NCBI GenBank assembly: GCA_946886075.1
Contig: CAMPHR010000038.1
Location: forward strand, 1 to 26,292
DNA from: an uncultured Novosphingobium sp.
GTDB lineage: Bacteria; Pseudomonadota; Alphaproteobacteria; Sphingomonadales; Sphingomonadaceae
Reading direction: 5' to 3'
DNA length: 26,292 nt
The first letter of the stretch is position 1. Each line of letters begins with the position of its first letter. This document shows positions 1 through 7,505 of this stretch, in pieces. The notes below the pieces were generated by a model, which saw only the letters and a list, made by a program, of their open reading frames with translations, was not told the DNA's origin and did no database searches. The translations under genes and the position numbers were made by a program.

Positions 1-96
1 AGCCCGGCCCCCGTGCCCGGCCCGCAGGCGGCCGCCCCCCGCGACACAGGCAAGCGTTCTGCGAAGACCGCCGCCGCGCCTGGCTTCAGCTTCTGA
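1..96 (+). CDS. C-terminal tail of an upstream gene, probably cpaC secretin (partial)
   Basis: An open frame enters from the left edge and stops with TGA at 94-96, 17 bases before cpaD. Only 31 residues are visible, rich in Ala and Pro and ending in AAAPGFSF. In tad/Flp pilus operons the gene immediately before cpaD is cpaC, the outer-membrane secretin, and a low-complexity tail ending in an aromatic residue is compatible with an outer-membrane beta-barrel end. The identity rests on position rather than on any recognisable domain, so it is an inference. Confidence 0.5.
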   Translation, partial: SPAPVPGPQAAAPRDTGKRSAKTAAAPGFSF

Positions 97-113
97 TCGG
101 AAGGACGACAGTC

Positions 114-761
114 ATGACTTCCCTGTCCGCAAAAAACATCCTTCGCATCGGCGCGCTGGGCCTCATGGCGCTGCCGCTCGCCGCCTGCAATTCCAGCGTC
201 AATCGTGGCGTCGAATCGGTACATCAGCCGGTCGTCGGCCACGACGCCTACACCTATGACGTGCAGGCAGGGCCGGAAGGCGGCCTCAGCGCATCCGAAG
301 CGCGCCGCTTAGAAGACTGGTTCGCCTCCATTGGCCTTGGCTATGGCGATCAGGTCGCGATCGTGACCGACGCCTATTACAGCCCCGAATTGCGCGAAGG
401 CATCGCCGATGTCGTCGCCCGCCACGGCATGCTGGTCGGCGAAGACAGCTCTGCAGCGGCTGGTACCGCGCCTTCCGGCAGCGTCCGCCTGGTCGTGCGC
501 CGCGCGACCGCTCGGGTGCCGGGATGCCCTGACTGGTCGAGCAAGCAGGAAACCGAATCCCAGCTTGGCACCACATCCAACTTCGGGTGCGGCGTGAACG
601 GCAATCTCGCCGCGATGGTCGCAAATCCGGAAGACCTGGTGCGCGGCCAGAGCAGCGAGAGCGATCTGCGCACCGCGACCTCGAATCGCGCCATTTCCAC
701 CTATCGTGAAAAGACCCCGACCGGTTCGGGTGACCTTAAGTCCCTGTCGGGAGGCCGTTGA
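114..761 (+). CDS. cpaD: CpaD, Flp/tad pilus assembly lipoprotein
   Basis: This 215-residue protein carries a lipoprotein signal: a short basic N-terminus, a hydrophobic stretch and the lipobox L22-A23-A24-C25, so it should be lipid-anchored in the outer membrane. The rest matches the CpaD family (pilus biogenesis CpaD domain), including the cysteine-bearing region around VPGCPDW and NFGCGVNGNLAAMVANP, which is typical of the family. CpaD is thought to help the CpaC secretin assemble or localise in Flp pilus export. The ATG is preceded by an AAGGA-type ribosome binding site about eight bases upstream. It sits between the probable cpaC tail and cpaE, with two bases between its stop and the cpaE ATG, implying one transcript. 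Family assignment is firm; the molecular role is taken from the family. Confidence 0.9.
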   Translation: MTSLSAKNILRIGALGLMALPLAACNSSVNRGVESVHQPVVGHDAYTYDVQAGPEGGLSASEARRLEDWFASIGLGYGDQVAIVTDAYYSPELREGIADVVARHGMLVGEDSSAAAGTAPSGSVRLVVRRATARVPGCPDWSSKQETESQLGTTSNFGCGVNGNLAAMVANPEDLVRGQSSESDLRTATSNRAISTYREKTPTGSGDLKSLSGGR

Positions 762-763
762 TC

Positions 764-2047
764 ATGAACGCACCCTGGAAACCTGCCATGTCTGGACAGC
801 GCGATCCCTTCCACGCCTTCGTCTGCGACGATCATAGCCACGATCTGTTGGCGATGGTCGCCGCCGAAATGGGCTGGGCGCCTGAAAAGGTGAACAAGGG
901 CGGCATGCGCAATGCCGTGCAGAGCCTGTCGGTCAGCGCAAGCCCGCAAATCCTGTTCGTCGATATGTCCGAAAGCGGCGACCCGCTAAACGACATCAAC
1001 AGCCTTGCCGAAGTGTGCGAACCCGGCACGGTCGTGATCGCCGCCGGTCAGGTGAACGACGTCCGCCTCTATCGCGACCTCGTCGCCAGCGGCATTCAGG
1101 ATTATCTGCTGAAGCCCTTTGGCGCTGACCAGCTGCGCGATGCACTGGCGCAGGCGCAGGCGGTGTTCTTCGCGCCACGCGACGCGGGCCCGGAACGCCC
1201 GCACCTCACCACCGCCGTCATCGGGACGCGTGGCGGCGTCGGCGCGTCGAGCATCGCGACCTCACTCGCATGGCTGCTCAGCGACAAGCAGAAGCGGCCG
1301 ACCGCGCTGCTCGACCTGGACGTCCATTTCGGCACCAATGCGCTGGCGATGGACCTGGAACCGGGCCGTGGCTTGACCGACGCGATCGATAACCCAAGCC
1401 GCATCGATGGTCTCTTCATCGAGCGCGCGATGGTGCGCGCGAGCGATACGCTGGCGATCCTGTCGGCAGAAGCGCCGATCAGCCAACCGATGCTGACCGA
1501 CGGCGGCGCCTTCTACCAACTGCTGGAGGAATTTCGCGCAGCGTTCGAATGCAGCGTGGTCGACCTGCCGCGCCACATGTTGATCCAGCATCCGCACCTG
1601 ATGGCCGACGTCAATGTCGCCGTGGTCGTCACCGAACTGACGCTGGCGGCGGCGCGCGATTCGATCCGCATCCTGTCCTGGCTGAAAAGCAACGCACCCC
1701 AGTCGCGCGTGGTCGTGGTGGCCAATCGCGTCCATGCAGGCGCGCAGGAAATCAGCCGCAAGGATTTCGAAACCTCGATCGAGCGGAAAGTGGACATCCT
1801 CGTCCCCTTCGACCTGCGGATCGCGGCGCAGTCCGCCAAGCTGGGCAAGACATTGGCCGAAACCGCGAAGGGCAACAAGGTCGGCGCGGCGTGCGTGTCG
1901 CTGCTCGACGCGGTCATGGGGGCCGCCGAGGATGGCGAACCCACCGATGGTAAGGCCGCCAAGAAAAAGAAGGGCGACTCCCTGCTCGGCAAGATCGGCG
2001 ACCTCAAGGGGCTGATCCCGGCGCGCAAGGACAAGGTCAAGGCGTGA
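764..2047 (+). CDS. cpaE: CpaE/TadZ pilus assembly ATPase-like protein
   Basis: The 427-residue protein has two parts. The first ~130 residues resemble a degenerate response-regulator receiver fold, and residues ~145-390 form a ParA/MinD-type domain with the deviant Walker A stretch GTRGGVGASSIA, in which the usual GKS/T lysine is replaced by Ala, as is known for CpaE/TadZ proteins. The C-terminus ends in a lysine-rich tail. CpaE places the Flp pilus machine at the cell pole. The longer reading from a TTG at 758 is possible, but GGGAGG at 749-754 sits nine bases before ATG 764 and only three before the TTG, so 764 is preferred. The next gene downstream is tadB; the motor ATPase cpaF that usually separates them is not here. 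Confidence 0.9.
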   Translation: MNAPWKPAMSGQRDPFHAFVCDDHSHDLLAMVAAEMGWAPEKVNKGGMRNAVQSLSVSASPQILFVDMSESGDPLNDINSLAEVCEPGTVVIAAGQVNDVRLYRDLVASGIQDYLLKPFGADQLRDALAQAQAVFFAPRDAGPERPHLTTAVIGTRGGVGASSIATSLAWLLSDKQKRPTALLDLDVHFGTNALAMDLEPGRGLTDAIDNPSRIDGLFIERAMVRASDTLAILSAEAPISQPMLTDGGAFYQLLEEFRAAFECSVVDLPRHMLIQHPHLMADVNVAVVVTELTLAAARDSIRILSWLKSNAPQSRVVVVANRVHAGAQEISRKDFETSIERKVDILVPFDLRIAAQSAKLGKTLAETAKGNKVGAACVSLLDAVMGAAEDGEPTDGKAAKKKKGDSLLGKIGDLKGLIPARKDKVKA

Positions 2048-2105
2048 GAGTACGGCGAGCATGCCGCCATCGGGCGGAATGCTCCTCTATGAAACGGGCG
2101 ATACC

Positions 2106-3101
2106 ATGAGCAATTCGATATTGCTGATCATGCTGCTGATGACCTTGGTGGGGCTGGCTGTCGTCGCCTTCGCCGGGCCATCGGCTGAAAAGGCGAGCAA
2201 GCGCCGTGTCGCCCTGATCCGTGAACGGCACAGCGGGTCGGCCGATGCGATGATGGAAGCGCGCATGCGCAAGGCCATCTCCAACCGGCAACCCGGCAAC
2301 GACATGAAAATGCTCGTGTCGCTGGTGCCAAATCCGGAAAACCTCGCCAAGCGCCTGCGCATGACCGGCAAGAAGTGGACGGTCAGCCAATATATGACGA
2401 GCTGCGCCTTCACCGCGCTCGGCATGGCGGCGTTCCTCATGCTGCGCGGCTTCGCGCCGCTCCTCGCGATCATGATGGCTCTGGCGAGCGGTCTTGCCCT
2501 GCCGCACATGTGGGTCAGCCGCCTGATCAAGAAGCGGGTGCTGCAGTTCACCATGAAATTTCCCGACGCGCTCGAACTGCTGACACGCGGTTTGCGTTCT
2601 GGCTTGCCCATCACCGAAACGCTTGGCGTCGTCGCTGGCGAAGTGCCGGGGCCGGTGGGCGAGGAATTCAAGCTGATCACCGAGCGCATCAAGATCGGCA
2701 AGACGATGGATCAGGCGTTGCAGGAAACCGCCGATCGCCTCGGCACGCCGGAGTTCCAATTCTTCGTCATCAGCCTGGCGATTCAGCGCGAAACGGGCGG
2801 CAACCTTGCCGAAACCCTGTCGAACCTTGCGACCGTGCTGCGGCAGCGCGCCCAGATGAAGCTGAAGATCCGCGCCATGTCGTCGGAATCGAAGGCGTCC
2901 GCCTACATCATCGGCGCGCTGCCGTTCCTGGTGTTCGGCATGATCTGCTACATCAACTACAGCTATATGTCGCCCTTCTTCACGCCTGATCCGGCGGGCC
3001 TTTTCGGCATGTCGCTGATGCAGGTCATTGGCCTTGGCGGCATGTGCTGGATGGGTATCGGCGTCTTCATCATGTCGCAGATGATCAACTTCGAAATCTG
3101 A
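2106..3101 (+). CDS. tadB: TadB, inner-membrane platform protein of the Flp pilus
   Basis: The protein is 331 residues long from ATG 2106. It starts with a membrane helix (SILLIMLLMTLVGLAVV), has a helix pair near residues 85-125, then a type II secretion F-type cytoplasmic domain (roughly 135-265, including KFPDALELLTRGLRSGLP), and ends in two hydrophobic segments. This is the TadB arrangement; with TadC it forms the inner-membrane platform that the CpaF ATPase drives. In-frame ATGs at 2061 and 2079 would add a polar leader in front of the first helix and have no better ribosome binding site, so 2106 is preferred, though its own site is weak. The 58-base gap after cpaE is non-coding. Confidence 0.88.
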   Translation: MSNSILLIMLLMTLVGLAVVAFAGPSAEKASKRRVALIRERHSGSADAMMEARMRKAISNRQPGNDMKMLVSLVPNPENLAKRLRMTGKKWTVSQYMTSCAFTALGMAAFLMLRGFAPLLAIMMALASGLALPHMWVSRLIKKRVLQFTMKFPDALELLTRGLRSGLPITETLGVVAGEVPGPVGEEFKLITERIKIGKTMDQALQETADRLGTPEFQFFVISLAIQRETGGNLAETLSNLATVLRQRAQMKLKIRAMSSESKASAYIIGALPFLVFGMICYINYSYMSPFFTPDPAGLFGMSLMQVIGLGGMCWMGIGVFIMSQMINFEI

Positions 3102-3117
3102 CGGGGGATAGACAGAC

Positions 3118-4107
3118 ATGGAAACCGCATCCCCCGCCGGCACTCTCTTCGGCATGTCCGCCACGGACTTCGGCACGCTACTGGCCGCGATGGCGACGCT
3201 GGCCATGCTGTTCGTGCTCTACACGGTGATGACCGTGCGCGACCCGATGGCAAAGCGCGTTAAGGCGCTCAACGAACGGCGCGAGCAGCTGAAGGCGGGG
3301 ATCACCGCCTCCACCGCGCGCCGCCGCGCGAAGCTCGTCAAGAAGAACCAGACGACCGACCAGATGCGGGCCTTCCTGTCCAGCCTCAAGGTGCTGCAGG
3401 ACGACCAGCTCAAGGATTCGCAGCTGAAACTCGCCCAGGCAGGAATCCGGTCGAAGGACCTGGCTGTCGCCGTGATCTTCGGCCGCATGGTGCTGCCGAT
3501 CGTCATCGGTGGCCTGGCCGCGCTGCTGCTCTATGGCGTCGGCATCTATCCCGATTGGGGTGGCGCCAAGCGGTTCATGGCCTTCGCCGTGGCGCTGCTG
3601 CTGGCCTACAAGGCGCCGGACATCTTCATCGACAACAAGATCCAGAAGCGCTCTGCCGCCATCCGCAAGGGCCTGCCAGACGCGCTGGACCTGCTGGTGA
3701 TCTGCGCCGAGGCTGGCTTGACGGTCGACGCTGCCTTCGCCCGCGTGGCCAAGGAATTGGGCAAGGCTTATCCGGAGCTGGGCGACGAGTTCCAGCTGAC
3801 CGCGATTGAACTCAGCTTCCTTACTGAACGGCGCATGGCGTTCGAAAACCTCGCCAACCGCGTGAAGCTGGACGCGATCAAGGGTGTGGTGACGACCATG
3901 ATCCAGACGGAAAAATACGGCACGCCGCTCGCTTCGGCCTTGCGCGTGCTGTCCGCTGAATTCCGCCACGAGCGCATGATGCGCGCCGAAGAAAAGGCCG
4001 CACGCCTGCCCGCGATCATGACGGTGCCGCTCATCCTCTTCATTCTGCCGACGCTGTTCGTCGTGATCCTTGGGCCCGCGGCCTGCTCGATCAGCAAGGC
4101 GTTCTGA
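3118..4107 (+). CDS. tadC: TadC, inner-membrane platform protein of the Flp pilus
   Basis: A 329-residue TadC-type protein with an N-terminal membrane helix (about residues 20-40), a central helix pair (about 120-165), an F-type domain containing KGLPDALDLLVICAEAGL, and a C-terminal helix ending in the conserved-looking PLILFILPTLFVVILGPA. It pairs with TadB as the platform of the Flp pilus. It begins 16 bases after tadB behind a GGGGGATAGA ribosome binding region and is followed by a strong terminator, so it is the last gene of the pilus operon. The glycine-rich spacing and length are normal for the family and nothing in it looks broken. Confidence 0.88.
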   Translation: METASPAGTLFGMSATDFGTLLAAMATLAMLFVLYTVMTVRDPMAKRVKALNERREQLKAGITASTARRRAKLVKKNQTTDQMRAFLSSLKVLQDDQLKDSQLKLAQAGIRSKDLAVAVIFGRMVLPIVIGGLAALLLYGVGIYPDWGGAKRFMAFAVALLLAYKAPDIFIDNKIQKRSAAIRKGLPDALDLLVICAEAGLTVDAAFARVAKELGKAYPELGDEFQLTAIELSFLTERRMAFENLANRVKLDAIKGVVTTMIQTEKYGTPLASALRVLSAEFRHERMMRAEEKAARLPAIMTVPLILFILPTLFVVILGPAACSISKAF

Positions 4108-4128
4108 GACAAGCTAAAAGGGGAGGAA

Positions 4129-4157
4129 GGGGATGCCTGCAAGGGCGTCCCCTTTTT
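4129..4157 (+). terminator. Rho-independent terminator of the tad operon
   Basis: GGGGATGCC (4129-4137) pairs with GGCGTCCCC (4144-4152), a nine-pair stem with one G-U pair and a six-base loop, followed directly by five T (4153-4157). It lies 22 bases after the tadC stop. This is a textbook intrinsic terminator on the plus strand. Confidence 0.85.
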
Positions 4158-4183
4158 GCGTGGAACGCTCAGGCATACGCCAC

Positions 4184-4281
4184 CGTCACCCCGGACTTGA
4201 TCCGGGGTCCCGCTTACTTATGGCCAGGGGATGCCGCCCGTCAAAAGAACAGCGGGACCCCGGGTCAAGCCCGGAGTGACG
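4184..4281. repeat. Palindromic intergenic element (REP-doublet type, CCCCGG variant)
   Basis: The element opens with CGTCACCCCGGACTTGATCC and closes with its near-complement GGGTCAAGCCCGGAGTGACG, each arm containing a smaller hairpin, with about 30 unpaired bases between. It fills the gap between the convergent tadC and racemase genes. It shares its ends (CGTCA...TGACG) and two-hairpin plan with the elements at 9811, 13186 and 25273 but not their arm sequence. Confidence 0.75.
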
Positions 4282-4288
4282 AAATCGG

Positions 4289-4981
4289 TCAATCCCCCAG
4301 GATCACATCCACCCCGGCGCGCGCGTGGATGGCGGTGCCGTCATAGATGGGCAGCACATTCGCCTTCACGTCGACGATCATTTCCAGCTCGGTGCAGGCA
4401 AGGATCGCCGCCTGCACATTCTCCTTGGCGATGTCGGTCAGTTCCGATCGCATATAGCGTTCGGATTCACGGGAAACCTTGCCGATCGTCAGCTCCTCGT
4501 AGACGATGCGGTCGATCCGCTCGGCCAGCTCAAGATCCGGCGGCAACAGCGAGATGCCATGGCCGACCAGCCGCTGGCGGTAGAATTTTTCCGTCATGAC
4601 GTTGCGCGTGCCGATCAGCGCGGCGCGGTGGATGCCGTCCGCCTTCATCTTGCGGCCGACTGCATCGGCGATGTTGATGATCGGCGTGTCCACGCCGCCC
4701 TGCACCTCGTCATAGACCCGGTGCATGCTGTTGGCGCAGATCAGCAGCGCCTTGGCCCCCGCCTGCTCCAGCCGCCGCGCGGACGCCGTCAGCACCTGCG
4801 CGGCATGGGCCCATTCCTCCTCGGTGGTGGAGCGGCCGATGTCGGCAAAGTCCAGGCTCTCGATCAGCAGCGGGGCGCTGTGCTGTCCGCCCTTTGCGCG
4901 GTACACCGCCTGATTGATTATCTGATAATAGCGTGCTGTGGATGTCCAGCTGAGACCGCCGATCAGGCCGAGCTTCTGCAT
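4289..4981 (-). CDS. Aspartate/glutamate-type amino-acid racemase, YgeA/RacX-like
   Basis: A 230-residue member of the Asp/Glu racemase superfamily: N-terminal LGLIGGLSW, first catalytic cysteine C82 in CANSMH, second C196 in ACTELEM, and the family motif GTRNVMTEKFY near residue 125. The two-cysteine pair indicates a PLP-independent racemase that interconverts L- and D-amino acids by two-base chemistry. From memory it aligns along its whole length with E. coli YgeA, which is a broad-specificity racemase, so the exact substrate is not fixed by sequence. The open frame extends upstream to 5092, but the family begins at MQKLGLIGG, so the ATG at 4981 is used. It lies 59 bases after the PntB-like gene on the same strand and may be cotranscribed. 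Confidence 0.85.
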   Translation of the reverse strand: MQKLGLIGGLSWTSTARYYQIINQAVYRAKGGQHSAPLLIESLDFADIGRSTTEEEWAHAAQVLTASARRLEQAGAKALLICANSMHRVYDEVQGGVDTPIINIADAVGRKMKADGIHRAALIGTRNVMTEKFYRQRLVGHGISLLPPDLELAERIDRIVYEELTIGKVSRESERYMRSELTDIAKENVQAAILACTELEMIVDVKANVLPIYDGTAIHARAGVDVILGD

Positions 4982-5040
4982 GGTGCGCCTTTTACCCCAA
5001 TTGCCGCCCGGAACTGTCCCGGCGTCCGTCCGCTTCAGCG

Positions 5041-5694
5041 TTACGGATGGGCCTCCACATCGGCAAGCCCCTTCGGGCCCGCTCCGCCGCATAAGCGCAG
5101 CGCGATCCCCGTTCCGGCAGCACCGGCAAGCCCACCGGCAACCATAAGCCCGAGATTTTCCAGCAGAAAAGCAAGCGCGGCGGCGGACCAGCCCGCCAGG
5201 GCGATCGCCATGATGATCGGCATCATGCCCGATCGGTCCCGCCGGAAAAGCGCGGTCAGCGCGCAGGCCAATGCACCAAGGCCGCCTGCCGCGACGCCCG
5301 CCAGCGCCAGCATATGGCGCGCGGCAACGTCAATGCTTCCCGCATCGACCAGCCCGAATGCATAGGGGTTGAGCCAGGCAGCCGCCGCCGTAAACAGCGT
5401 CGCCGCCACCGCGAACCCGGTGCATATCGAGATCAGCGGCATCCATCGGTCGCGGGGCCATTCCCGCCCCAAGAGCAAACCAAATCCGCCACCGGCCAAC
5501 AGCGCGCCGATTATCTGCGGCCCGTTAATGACGTCCATGTCGTAAATGGCCCCGGCAGACAGGATCAGCGTGCCCGCGAGAGCCGCATGGCGTCGCCTGT
5601 CGCTGGTCATGGCGGCGAAGGGCCATAGCGCAAACAGGAAAAGCAGCGCCGCGACGGCCTGCGCCAACAGGATCAGGTCAAAGCCAGCGGTCAC
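5041..5694 (-). CDS. PntB-like membrane protein lacking the NADP-binding domain III
   Basis: This 217-residue hydrophobic protein has about seven predicted helices. It aligns piecewise with the membrane domain of transhydrogenase subunit beta: the opening AQAVAALLFLFAL, the segment GALLAGGGFGLLLG, MPLISICTGFAVAA, and MPIIMAIALAGWSAAAL followed by GGLAGAAGTG. E. coli PntB is about 460 residues; here domain III (the NADP(H) site) is absent and roughly 60 residues (about two helices) are missing before the MP-II segment. The histidine, asparagine and aspartate of the proton path (His91, Asn222, Asp213 in E. coli numbering) have no counterpart. The GTG start overlaps the stop of the preceding gene by four bases (GTGA), arguing that it is translated. 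It may be a diverged, repurposed or decaying subunit; function unknown. Confidence 0.7.
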   Translation of the reverse strand: MTAGFDLILLAQAVAALLFLFALWPFAAMTSDRRRHAALAGTLILSAGAIYDMDVINGPQIIGALLAGGGFGLLLGREWPRDRWMPLISICTGFAVAATLFTAAAAWLNPYAFGLVDAGSIDVAARHMLALAGVAAGGLGALACALTALFRRDRSGMMPIIMAIALAGWSAAALAFLLENLGLMVAGGLAGAAGTGIALRLCGGAGPKGLADVEAHP

Positions 5695-5969
5695 AGTCGC
5701 TCCGCCGCCTGCCCGGCTTTCGCGCTTCGGCGCGCAGCGATGGCCCCGCCGCAATAGGATGCGCTCGCCAGGATGACGGCGACCAAACTCAAATAACGGG
5801 CGACGGGACTGCTCACCTCGGCGGCGATCGTCAGCGTCACCGCAATGGTTGCTGGCGGCAACAGAAACAGGGGAGTCAAGCCGCTGATGTCATCCAGCCG
5901 CAAGCGCCAGGCAGCGACTGCCCCGATCAAACAGGCGAGAAGGAAACAGATCAGGAGAAGCGCGTTCAT
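5691..5969 (-). CDS. PntAB-like small membrane protein (diverged alpha-2 subunit)
   Basis: A 92-residue protein with three hydrophobic segments. Its C-terminal third, YLSLVAVILASASYCGGA followed by a basic tail, aligns well from memory with the end of E. coli PntA (FLSFIAVLIASINIFGGF), and the middle SGLTPLFLLPPATIAVTL occupies the place of the conserved HTPLMSVTNAISG stretch, which is otherwise lost. Position, size and helix count are those of PntAB, the membrane half of the alpha subunit in split transhydrogenases. An AGGGCAGG ribosome binding site lies just upstream of ATG 5969, and its stop overlaps the next gene by four bases. It follows pntA after 110 bases containing a hairpin. Homology is likely, but activity as a proton-channel subunit is doubtful. 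Confidence 0.7.
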   Translation of the reverse strand: MNALLLICFLLACLIGAVAAWRLRLDDISGLTPLFLLPPATIAVTLTIAAEVSSPVARYLSLVAVILASASYCGGAIAARRSAKAGQAAERL

Positions 5970-6039
5970 TCCTGCCCTTCAGACGCAGCCGTCCCGTCCT
6001 GCTCGCCCCCTTGAGAGACGAAGCACAAGGCCGGTCACC

Positions 6040-6068
6040 CCTCCCCAAGGCCTCTGCCAAAGGGGAGG
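6040..6068. repeat. Hairpin between pntA and the PntAB-like gene
   Basis: CCTCCCC (6040-6046) pairs with GGGGAGG (6062-6068), and GGC (6049-6051) pairs with GCC (6056-6058) inside it. There is no T-run on either side, so it is not a classic terminator, but it could reduce read-through or protect the 3' end of the pntA message. Confidence 0.5.
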
Positions 6069-6079
6069 AGCATGCCGAT

Positions 6080-7198
6080 TTACTGCAGGCGGTCGCTGAC
6101 GACCTTGCCACCCTGCGTCACGCGGATGGCGTTGCCGATTTCCTCGTCCAGCACCGGCGCATTCTGTTCCTTGTTCCAGAAGGCCGAGAGGAAGTTGTAG
6201 AGGTTGCGCGCAAACAGCGCCGAAGCATCGGCGGCAAGGCGCGAGGGCACATTCTTGTGGCCCACGATCTTCACGCCATGACGCTCGACCACCTGGCCGA
6301 GCACCGCGCCTTCGACATTGCCGCCCTGCTCGACGGCAAGATCGACGATCACGCTGCCCGGTTTCATCGTCGCGATCTGCGCGTCGGTGATAAGGCGCGG
6401 GGCGGGCTTGCCCGGGATCAGCGCCGTCGTGATGACGATATCCTGCTTGGCGATGTGGTTGGACACCAATTCGGCCTGCGCCTTTTGATAGTCCTCGGAC
6501 ATTTCGGTGGCATAGCCGCCCTTGCCCTCACCCTCGATGCCAGCGACGCTTTCAACAAAGATCGCCTTGGCGCCCAAGCTTTCAATCTGTTCCTTGGTGG
6601 CGGAGCGAACATCCGTCGCCGAAACCTGCGCGCCCAGACGCTTGGCCGTCGCGATCGCCTGGAGCCCGGCGACGCCCACACCCATGACGAATGCCTTGGC
6701 CGGCGAAATCGTGCCCGCCGCCGTCATCATCATCGGGAATGCGCGGCCATATTCGGCCGCCGCGTCCAATACCGCTTTGTAGCCGGACAGGTTGGATTGC
6801 GAAGACAGGATGTCCATCGACTGCGCGCGGGTGATACGCGGCATGAATTCCATGGCCAACGCTTCATAACCCGCCTGTGCATAGGTATCGACCCGCGCAC
6901 GCTCGACAAAGGGGTTGAGGCCCGCGACGATCCACGCGCCCGGCTTCGCACCAGTGATGCTGGCGACGTCCGGACCCTGGACGCCCAGGATGATGTCGGC
7001 GCCCGCCACCGTCGCAGCGCGATCGGCAATGGTCGCACCCATCGCGGCGTAATCGGCGTCGGCGATGGCTGCGGTCAGACCCGCGCCCGCTTCGACGGCG
7101 ACATCGGCGCCCAGCGCCTTGAACTTCTTGACCGTTTCCGGCGTACCGGCAACGCGGCGCTCACCTTCGGCAAGCTCCTTGATAATAGCGATCTTCAT
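6080..7198 (-). CDS. pntA: NAD(P) transhydrogenase subunit alpha, part 1 (NAD-binding)
   Basis: The 372-residue protein is the soluble domain I of the proton-translocating transhydrogenase, which transfers hydride between NAD(H) and NADP(H) coupled to proton movement. It resembles alanine dehydrogenase: the N-terminal MKIAIIKELAEGERRVAGTP, the R-S-dependent motif ITRAQSMDILSSQSNLSGY, and the Rossmann nucleotide site VMGVGVAGLQAIATAKRLGA followed by DVR. Length (about 375) fits split alpha-1 subunits such as those of Rhodospirillum. An upstream ATG at 7204 is possible, but AGGGGG sits directly against it and six bases before ATG 7198, so 7198 is preferred. The gene is intact and well conserved, in contrast with the two membrane genes that follow it. 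The oxidase subunit IV gene lies just upstream. Confidence 0.92.
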   Translation of the reverse strand: MKIAIIKELAEGERRVAGTPETVKKFKALGADVAVEAGAGLTAAIADADYAAMGATIADRAATVAGADIILGVQGPDVASITGAKPGAWIVAGLNPFVERARVDTYAQAGYEALAMEFMPRITRAQSMDILSSQSNLSGYKAVLDAAAEYGRAFPMMMTAAGTISPAKAFVMGVGVAGLQAIATAKRLGAQVSATDVRSATKEQIESLGAKAIFVESVAGIEGEGKGGYATEMSEDYQKAQAELVSNHIAKQDIVITTALIPGKPAPRLITDAQIATMKPGSVIVDLAVEQGGNVEGAVLGQVVERHGVKIVGHKNVPSRLAADASALFARNLYNFLSAFWNKEQNAPVLDEEIGNAIRVTQGGKVVSDRLQ

Positions 7199-7223
7199 CG
7201 ACATCCCCCTGGCGCCAGTTATT

Positions 7224-7349
7224 TTAGCTGGAGATCAGCAGAACGACGATCGCAGCGACGATCACGCATGCGATGGTGCTCCACTTCACGAGGGACACGA
7301 ACCCTGTGTAGGTCTGGGTCGCGCTCTCCATATTTCCTTCTGACGCCAT
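7224..7349 (-). CDS. aa3-type cytochrome c oxidase subunit IV family, small membrane protein
   Basis: A 41-residue protein beginning MASEGNMESATQTYTGF and ending in one membrane helix (TIACVIVAAIVVLLIS). The short polar head with the Tyr-x-Gly-Phe stretch and the single helix are the signature of the bacterial aa3-type oxidase subunit IV family. AAGGGA lies six bases before ATG 7349 (and abuts the other ATG at 7355), which selects 7349. It precedes pntA by 25 bases on the same strand, away from any oxidase genes in this window. The structural role in the oxidase is known only for relatives; here it is a family-based call. Confidence 0.8.
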   Translation of the reverse strand: MASEGNMESATQTYTGFVSLVKWSTIACVIVAAIVVLLISS

Positions 7350-7505
7350 GTCCATTCCCTTGTGGCCTGTGTTTTTAAGCGGGCCCCTCTTATCGACAAG
7401 ATTCTCCCCCCTCAACCTCGAAACCACTTGAGAAAAACTTTCCGGTTAAGGGCGCCTTTACACCCTTGGTCTAGGCTGGCGCCACGAAACAAGAAGAGGG
7501 GTAAG

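Noticed and set aside
2037..3206. Long minus-strand open frame opposite tadB
   Set aside because: It is His/Arg/Gln-rich, matches no family, and is the antisense shadow expected in GC-rich DNA; tadB is well supported on the other strand.
5041..5754. Longer PntB-like start giving an extra 20 basic residues
   Set aside because: The extra residues overlap the preceding gene; the GTG with a four-base overlap gives the normal PntB N-terminus.
6011..7378. 455-codon plus-strand open frame across pntA
   Set aside because: Antisense of pntA; composition (Arg/His/Asp-rich) is that of a shadow frame and pntA has all family motifs.
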